DNA of 9,792 bases from an uncultured Clostridia bacterium (GTDB lineage: Bacteria > Bacillota > Clostridia > Christensenellales > Borkfalkiaceae): positions 1-9,792 of the forward strand of contig CAMWHW010000015.1 in assembly GCA_947174175.1 (NCBI GenBank), given 5' to 3'. Position 1 is the stretch's first letter; each line of letters starts with the position of its first letter. Below the pieces are notes generated by a model, which saw only the letters and a list, made by a program, of their open reading frames with translations, made no database searches and was not told where the DNA came from. Shown in pieces: positions 5,644 through 9,792 of the stretch. Position numbers and translations under genes: made by a program.

Positions 5644-6546
5644 TCACTTATTTATTGCCGAGACGCGCAGAAGAAAATCGTATAAAAGCGATGAAAAATT
5701 CGCATTGAATTTTATATCCGCAAACGCATCGTTTAATTTCCGGACGGCAAAGCTTACCGCGCCAATGGAAAGCGCGCCTTTATATTCCCCGTCCGAAGCG
5801 TATTTTTTAAGCTCGCCGAAATACTTGCGCTGCATTTCGGAAAGCAGTTCCTTTTTGTATTTGAAGTCGGCGTACTTTGCCGCCGCGCTTACCGCCTTGC
5901 CCGTGGTGTCCGCCGCGCAGATTTCCTCCGCCGCCGCAACCACTTCCGCGTACCAGCCGCCGCTTATCATATTCTGCGCAATGCCCAACACTCCGCCGCA
6001 CGCTTCCGCCGCCGCGCCGTTAAGGGAATTGCTCCCCTGCCGTTCCAGTGCCGCAAAGATTGCACCCGATGAAAACAGTGGTATTTCCAAAGTTTTAACG
6101 CGCGACTTTACCGTATCCAGCACGGGCGAAAGAGAGGTTGCGCCCAGAAGGAAGTGCACGCCTGCGGGCGGCTCCTCCAACACCTTTAAAAGCTTGTTCT
6201 GAAATATGGGCGACGCGTTGTTGAAATCGCTTATTATATAAAGCTTTTTATCGTACTCCAAAGGTTTTAAAGCCGCGTCCTCGACTATTGCCGCCGCGTC
6301 CGCCGCGGTAAGCTTTTTGTCGGGCTGGGGGTACACCTTCAAGTCGGGCAGCCCCTCCGAAAGGATAAGCCTGCCGCTCTTCGTGTCCTTGCTTTCGCCG
6401 AAAAATTTCAGGGCGAAAATTTTAAGCGCGCTCCTTAAATTGCGCTCGTCGGCAAAGTACAGCATATACGCGTGCGACAGTCTGTCGACCTGCTTATCGC
6501 CGCAGAAAATTTTATACGCCGCCGTGCCGCAAACGAGTTGTTCCAT
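5644..6546 (-). CDS. holB: DNA polymerase III delta' clamp-loader subunit
   Basis: HolB (delta') is a non-ATPase subunit of the clamp loader that places the sliding clamp on primed DNA. The 300-residue protein has SHAYML (24-29), ASPIFQNKLLKVLEEPP (111-127), the most diagnostic block of the family, and TVKSRV (145-150) in the place of the usual SRC segment. No Walker A motif is present, as expected for delta'. Unusually, the four-cysteine zinc module common in delta' proteins is missing: no Cys occurs between residue 15 and about 180, and that segment is short. The ATG at 6546 overlaps the tmk TAA by one base (TAATG), with AAGGG about 9 bases upstream. The tmk-holB-ricT order is the same as in B. 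subtilis. Identity rests on the central block and context; the C-terminal third is poorly conserved. Confidence 0.9.
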   Translation of the reverse strand: MEQLVCGTAAYKIFCGDKQVDRLSHAYMLYFADERNLRSALKIFALKFFGESKDTKSGRLILSEGLPDLKVYPQPDKKLTAADAAAIVEDAALKPLEYDKKLYIISDFNNASPIFQNKLLKVLEEPPAGVHFLLGATSLSPVLDTVKSRVKTLEIPLFSSGAIFAALERQGSNSLNGAAAEACGGVLGIAQNMISGGWYAEVVAAAEEICAADTTGKAVSAAAKYADFKYKKELLSEMQRKYFGELKKYASDGEYKGALSIGAVSFAVRKLNDAFADIKFNANFSSLLYDFLLRVSAINK

Positions 6547-7166
6547 TAAATTACGCCCTTATCTTTTAAAAGCGAAAAAATTCTTTCCGCCGTCTCGTAC
6601 TTGGTTCCGCCGCACTCCACGGCGCAAATGCGCGGATACTTGTCGACAAGCGCAAGATAGCCCGCGTAAACTTTGTTATGAAATTCCAGCCCCTGCTGTT
6701 CCATTCTGTCGCTCTTATCCGCGCCGTGCTTGCGCTCGAACGCCTTTTCGGGCGAGATATTTAAAAACACCGTGAGGTCGGGGGGATAGGAATTGAGCGC
6801 GACCGAGTTTATATCGCTTATATACTTTTCGCCCAGTCCGCGCGCCGCACCCTGGTAGGCAAGCGACGAATCGACGTATCTGTCACAGACGACCAGCTTG
6901 CCCGCCGCAAGCGCGGGTTCGACGATTTCCTTTAAGTGCTGTATGCGCGCCGCGGCGTACAAAAGCGCCTCGCACTCGTCGCACATACTCACGTTTTTAC
7001 CGTCGAGAATTATTTTGCGTATCTGCTCGGCAACGTCGCTGCCGCCCGGTTCGCGCGTGACTATAAAGTCCACGCCCGCCGCGGTAAGCTTTTCGGAAAG
7101 CAGTCTTATCTGCGTGCTCTTGCCCGAGCCTTCGCATCCTTCGAAGGTTATGAATTTGCCCCTCAT
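6546..7166 (-). CDS. tmk: Thymidylate kinase
   Basis: Tmk phosphorylates dTMP to dTDP with ATP, an essential step in dTTP synthesis for DNA replication in the cytoplasm. The 206-residue length is normal. Visible motifs are the P-loop GCEGSGKST (10-18), REPGG (38-42), DRY (95-97), the thymidine-binding region AYQGAARGLG (103-112) and a basic LID region (RKHGADKSDR, 145-154). The ATG at 7166 overlaps the upstream decarboxylase TGA as ATGA; no good Shine-Dalgarno site is present, so translation is probably coupled. Its TAA overlaps the holB ATG. The yaaO-tmk and tmk-holB adjacency is shared with B. subtilis. Confidence 0.97.
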   Translation of the reverse strand: MRGKFITFEGCEGSGKSTQIRLLSEKLTAAGVDFIVTREPGGSDVAEQIRKIILDGKNVSMCDECEALLYAAARIQHLKEIVEPALAAGKLVVCDRYVDSSLAYQGAARGLGEKYISDINSVALNSYPPDLTVFLNISPEKAFERKHGADKSDRMEQQGLEFHNKVYAGYLALVDKYPRICAVECGGTKYETAERIFSLLKDKGVI

Positions 7167-8512
7167 TTCTTTACCACTTTAATGTGTCCGTTGACTACGC
7201 CGAAAGTGCTGTTAGCCTTGGTGAGCGCCTGCACCGCCTGTTCGCTGACCAGCTCGCCCGCGATTACCACGGGAAGGCAGGGCGGCGTTATTCCCGCGTT
7301 GTCGGCGCACATTCTGCCGACGGCGCTCTTTAAAGGCACCCACTCGTACTTCTGGCGGTACGCATAAAGGAAGCTGTAAGTCCTTTCCGCGGTAGGTACG
7401 GGCGGCACTTCCTTGTAGGTGTTCTTCATCTTTTTGGCGCCGCACACCGCAAGCAGAGCCGACTTCAATTCGGCTACGTGACGGGGGTCGGTCGACGGGG
7501 AAATATAGAACAGCAGATATCTGCCGTCGTTCATTTCGGGGTATATGCCCTTCTTTTCCAGGAACGCCTGCGCAAGGTAGGGCGATACGCCCAGCGGCTT
7601 GAAATCGACCGCGAGTTTGGTTGCGTCCTGCGAGGGATAAAAAGTCACGCCTTTAAGCTCGGCTTTCAGCTCCGCAACCGCAACCTGCGCGCGCTGCAAA
7701 AGTTTGGGGTTGTTTAAAAAATACTTATAGCCGTACTCCACGCTTGCCATTACGGGGAAGCTGGGCGACGTCGTGCGGAACACGGAGAGTGCGTCCTCGA
7801 CTCGGGTAATAAGCTTTTCGTTGTTGACGGCAACCACCGCGCCCTGCGTCAAAACGGGCAGAGTCTTGTGCGCGCCGTCCACCCACATATCCGCATAAAG
7901 ACCGGCGTATCCCGCCTTTCCCGCGTTTAAGCAGAGGTGCGCGCCGTGCGCGCCGTCGACGAACAGCAGTCTGTCGTACTTCTTTAAAACTTCCGCGTAC
8001 TTATCCAGCGGCGCTATATTGCCGTAGTAGTCGGGCGAAGCGATTATCATACCCGCAATGTTTACGTCGTTTACGATAAGCGTTTCGATAAGTTCGGGCG
8101 AAGGCGGCGTGAGTACGCCGTCGACTTCCGCGCCCTGCACTATTACGGGCTCGATATTCAGAAGCTTGCAGCCGTTGAAAACGCTCTTGTGCGAGTTGCG
8201 GGGAACTATGACCTTGTTGCCGAGTGCCGCCGCAACGTACAGCATTGCAAGTACGCCCGACGAAGAACCGTCGGTGGTTATATACGCCTTCTTTGCGCCT
8301 ATGATGGAAGCTATATCCTCCTGCGCCTTTTTGATTGCGCCCGTGGGACAGCTTAAATCGTCGGTGATGCTCAGCTCGGTCAGATCGATGGGTGCGACGG
8401 GAAACTGCGCCTTGAAGTCGCCCGCGTTCTTGTGACCGGGCACGTGCATTCTGTTTCTGTCTTTACCCTTGAACTTATTCAGTTGTGCAAGAATTTCGTA
8501 TTTGTACGTCAT
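7163..8512 (-). CDS. Orn/Lys/Arg decarboxylase family protein (YaaO-like)
   Basis: A PLP-dependent fold-type I decarboxylase of the group that includes B. subtilis YaaO and SpeA; the product would be a polyamine or precursor (agmatine, cadaverine or putrescine), with the substrate not readable from sequence. From the ATG at 8512 the protein has 449 residues. Motifs: MHVPGHKN (22-29), PLP-phosphate segment TDGSSSG (80-86), FVDGAHGAH (184-192, Asp186 facing the pyridine nitrogen), the Schiff-base lysine K216 in DGAHKTLPVLTQ, and a C-terminal domain with ITPPCLPVVIAGE near 407-419. An in-frame ATG at 8527 would add five residues but lies in the flank of the repeat, and neither start has a convincing Shine-Dalgarno site. 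The TGA overlaps the tmk ATG. It heads the decarboxylase-tmk-holB-ricT run; YaaO sits next to tmk in B. subtilis too. Confidence 0.92.
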   Translation of the reverse strand: MTYKYEILAQLNKFKGKDRNRMHVPGHKNAGDFKAQFPVAPIDLTELSITDDLSCPTGAIKKAQEDIASIIGAKKAYITTDGSSSGVLAMLYVAAALGNKVIVPRNSHKSVFNGCKLLNIEPVIVQGAEVDGVLTPPSPELIETLIVNDVNIAGMIIASPDYYGNIAPLDKYAEVLKKYDRLLFVDGAHGAHLCLNAGKAGYAGLYADMWVDGAHKTLPVLTQGAVVAVNNEKLITRVEDALSVFRTTSPSFPVMASVEYGYKYFLNNPKLLQRAQVAVAELKAELKGVTFYPSQDATKLAVDFKPLGVSPYLAQAFLEKKGIYPEMNDGRYLLFYISPSTDPRHVAELKSALLAVCGAKKMKNTYKEVPPVPTAERTYSFLYAYRQKYEWVPLKSAVGRMCADNAGITPPCLPVVIAGELVSEQAVQALTKANSTFGVVNGHIKVVKK

Positions 8513-8530
8513 ATATTTATACCACATTCC

Positions 8531-8648
8531 CTCGGGTCAGAAGCGAGCAAGACAAGGAGCGCGAGGAAAACCCGAGGGAGTTTACACAGAAGTAAATGAC
8601 CGAGGGTTGCCGCAGCGCGACACCGTATTGCGACGCTTATAAACCGAG
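8531..8648. repeat. Structured intergenic repeat, copy B
   Basis: This 118-base second copy of the element at 2394-2512 lies in the gap between lysS and the decarboxylase gene. Stems: CTCGG (8531-8535) with CCGAG (8644-8648), AAGCG (8541-8545) with CGCTT (8634-8638), GCAA (8547-8550) with TTGC (8628-8631), AACCC (8569-8573) with GGGTT (8604-8608), and apical TTTAC (8581-8585) with GTAAA (8592-8596) enclosing the same ACAGAA loop. Compared with copy A, the second and the apical stem differ by paired substitutions that keep pairing. A 9-bp alternative pairing, CCCTCGGGT (8529-8537) with ACCCGAGGG (8570-8578), exists only in this copy. The right end stops two bases before the lysS stop codon. 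CCACATT in the left flank (8522-8528) is also shared. Confidence 0.85.
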
Positions 8649-8650
8649 CG

Positions 8651-9792
8651 TTATTTTTTAGGTTTCATAGTGGGGAAAAGAATTACGTCGCGTATGGTGC
8701 TGCTGTCCGTGAGCAACATTACCAGCCTGTCCACGCCCATACCCAGACCGCCAGTGGGGGGCAGACCGTATTCGAGCGCCGTAATGAAATCTTCGTCCAC
8801 CTGCGCGTTACAGCCGGGCTCCGCCGCCCTCTTTTCCGCAACCTGCTTTACGAAGCGCTGTTTCTGGTCGATGGGGTCGTTAAGTTCGGAGAACGCGTTG
8901 CCGAATTCGTGAGCGCATATAAAGTACTCGAACCTTTCTGTGAACGCGGGGTCGGTCGGCTTGCGCTTTGCAAGGGGAGAATTTTCGACGGGGTAGTCGT
9001 AGATTATGGTCGGCTGAATAAGCTTGTCCTCTACGAACGCTTCGAACAGCGCAATGAGAACGTGACCCTTGGTAGCCTTTTCGCCCTCTTCCACCTCGCA
9101 GTGCAGGTCCTTTGCGACCTTGCGCGCCGCCTCGTCGTCCGCCCAGCTATCGTAGTCCGCGCCGCAATATTTCTTAACCGCTTCCTTCATGGTAAGGCGC
9201 GTCCACTTTGCGCCCATGTCTATTTCGGTGCCCTGATAGCTTATCTTCGCGGTGCCGCAAACCTTTTCGGTGACGGTCTTATACAGGTCCTCGATAAGGT
9301 CCATCATGCCGAAATAGTCGGTGTACGCCTGGTACATTTCGATAGAGGTGAACTCGGGGTTATGGAAGGCGTCCATGCCCTCGTTACGGAAAATTCTGCC
9401 CACCTCGTACACCCTTTCCAGTCCGCCGACAATAAGCCTTTTAAGGTACAGTTCGGTTTCGATACGCAGGTACATATCCAGGTCGAGCGCGTTGTGCTTG
9501 GTCTTGAAGGGACGCGCCGCCGCACCTATTTCCAGCGTGGTTAAAACGGGGGTATCCACTTCCAGATAGCCCATATTGTCGAGATACGCCCTGATTTCCT
9601 TTAAGATTTTGGAGCGCATTACGAAAGTCTTTTTGACTTCGGGATTTACGATTAAATCAAGGTCGCGCTGACGGTATCTTATGTCCGCGTTGGTAAGACC
9701 GTGCTGTTTTTCGGGCAGGGGCAAAAGCGCCTTGGAAAGCATTTCGATATGCGTGCAGTGCACGGAAATTTCGCCCGTCTGCGTCTTGAACA
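8651..9792 (-). CDS. lysS: Lysyl-tRNA synthetase class II, C-terminal part (runs off right edge)
   Basis: LysRS charges tRNA(Lys) with lysine using ATP. The frame is open to the window edge; 379 residues plus stop are seen, about three quarters of a roughly 500-residue enzyme. The first visible residues, [11 protein letters not shown], are the end of the N-terminal OB-fold anticodon-binding domain. The linker [11 protein letters not shown] and [10 protein letters not shown] follow, then the class II catalytic core: [20 protein letters not shown], motif 2 with [10 protein letters not shown] and [14 protein letters not shown], and motif 3 [13 protein letters not shown] near the end, followed by [15 protein letters not shown] at 9763 is internal and is not the start. 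The TAA (8653-8651) is immediately followed by repeat copy B, so the gene may end its own transcription unit there, although no ordinary terminator is seen. Confidence 0.97.
   Translation of the reverse strand, partial: FKTQTGEISVHCTHIEMLSKALLPLPEKQHGLTNADIRYRQRDLDLIVNPEVKKTFVMRSKILKEIRAYLDNMGYLEVDTPVLTTLEIGAAARPFKTKHNALDLDMYLRIETELYLKRLIVGGLERVYEVGRIFRNEGMDAFHNPEFTSIEMYQAYTDYFGMMDLIEDLYKTVTEKVCGTAKISYQGTEIDMGAKWTRLTMKEAVKKYCGADYDSWADDEAARKVAKDLHCEVEEGEKATKGHVLIALFEAFVEDKLIQPTIIYDYPVENSPLAKRKPTDPAFTERFEYFICAHEFGNAFSELNDPIDQKQRFVKQVAEKRAAEPGCNAQVDEDFITALEYGLPPTGGLGMGVDRLVMLLTDSSTIRDVILFPTMKPKK

Noticed and set aside
8512..8520. TATAAA with an extended -10 (TGG) as a promoter for the decarboxylase gene
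   Set aside because: No -35 element at a workable distance, and the predicted start point would fall inside or after the ATG at 8512.
8909..9544. Plus-strand frame of 211 codons opposite lysS
   Set aside because: It is antisense to a clear LysRS with all class II motifs; no independent evidence of coding.

Overview
The window looks like a chromosomal housekeeping region of an anaerobic, Gram-positive-type bacterium of the class Clostridia (Firmicutes). The evidence is Bacillus/Clostridium-like gene order, strong AGGAGG-type ribosome binding sites, a clostridial 2[4Fe-4S] ferredoxin, a RicT/YaaT protein and a lipoprotein with a typical lipobox. GC content is moderate to high for this class. 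A position in the Christensenellales or an uncultured gut relative is a guess from protein style, not shown by the sequence.

Right to left, all on the minus strand: the 3' three quarters of lysS; a structured repeat (copy B); a tightly coupled run of a YaaO-type Orn/Lys/Arg decarboxylase, tmk, holB and ricT (4-base overlap, 1-base overlap, 6-base gap); a small ferredoxin gene with its own strong promoter and terminator; trmN6 and rsmI (4-base overlap); a second copy of the repeat (copy A); and a DUF697-like membrane protein gene. A hairpin that can terminate transcription in both directions separates this block from a convergent plus-strand GtrA-like membrane protein gene. At the left edge, divergent from GtrA, lies the 5' end of a His/Cys-rich lipoprotein gene with a near-consensus promoter.

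The order yaaO-tmk-holB-ricT-trmN6-rsmI is the conserved Bacillus subtilis block near the origin, without yaaQ/darA, yaaR, yabA and the GIY-YIG gene yazA, and with a ferredoxin gene in the yabA position. The genes join dTTP synthesis and clamp loading (tmk, holB) to RNA maturation (RicT for mRNA, TrmN6 for tRNA, RsmI for 16S rRNA).

No mobile element, CRISPR array, toxin-antitoxin pair or defence system is visible. The most unusual signal is the pair of ~118-base repeats at 2394-2512 and 8531-8648. They fold as nested stems, and the two copies differ by paired, compensating base changes around a constant ACAGAA loop. Each copy sits at the stop codon of the upstream gene, and copy A supplies the stop codon and last residues of RsmI. 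Second is a ~140-residue acidic then Arg/Asn/Asp/Gly-rich tail on RicT, absent from the B. subtilis protein.
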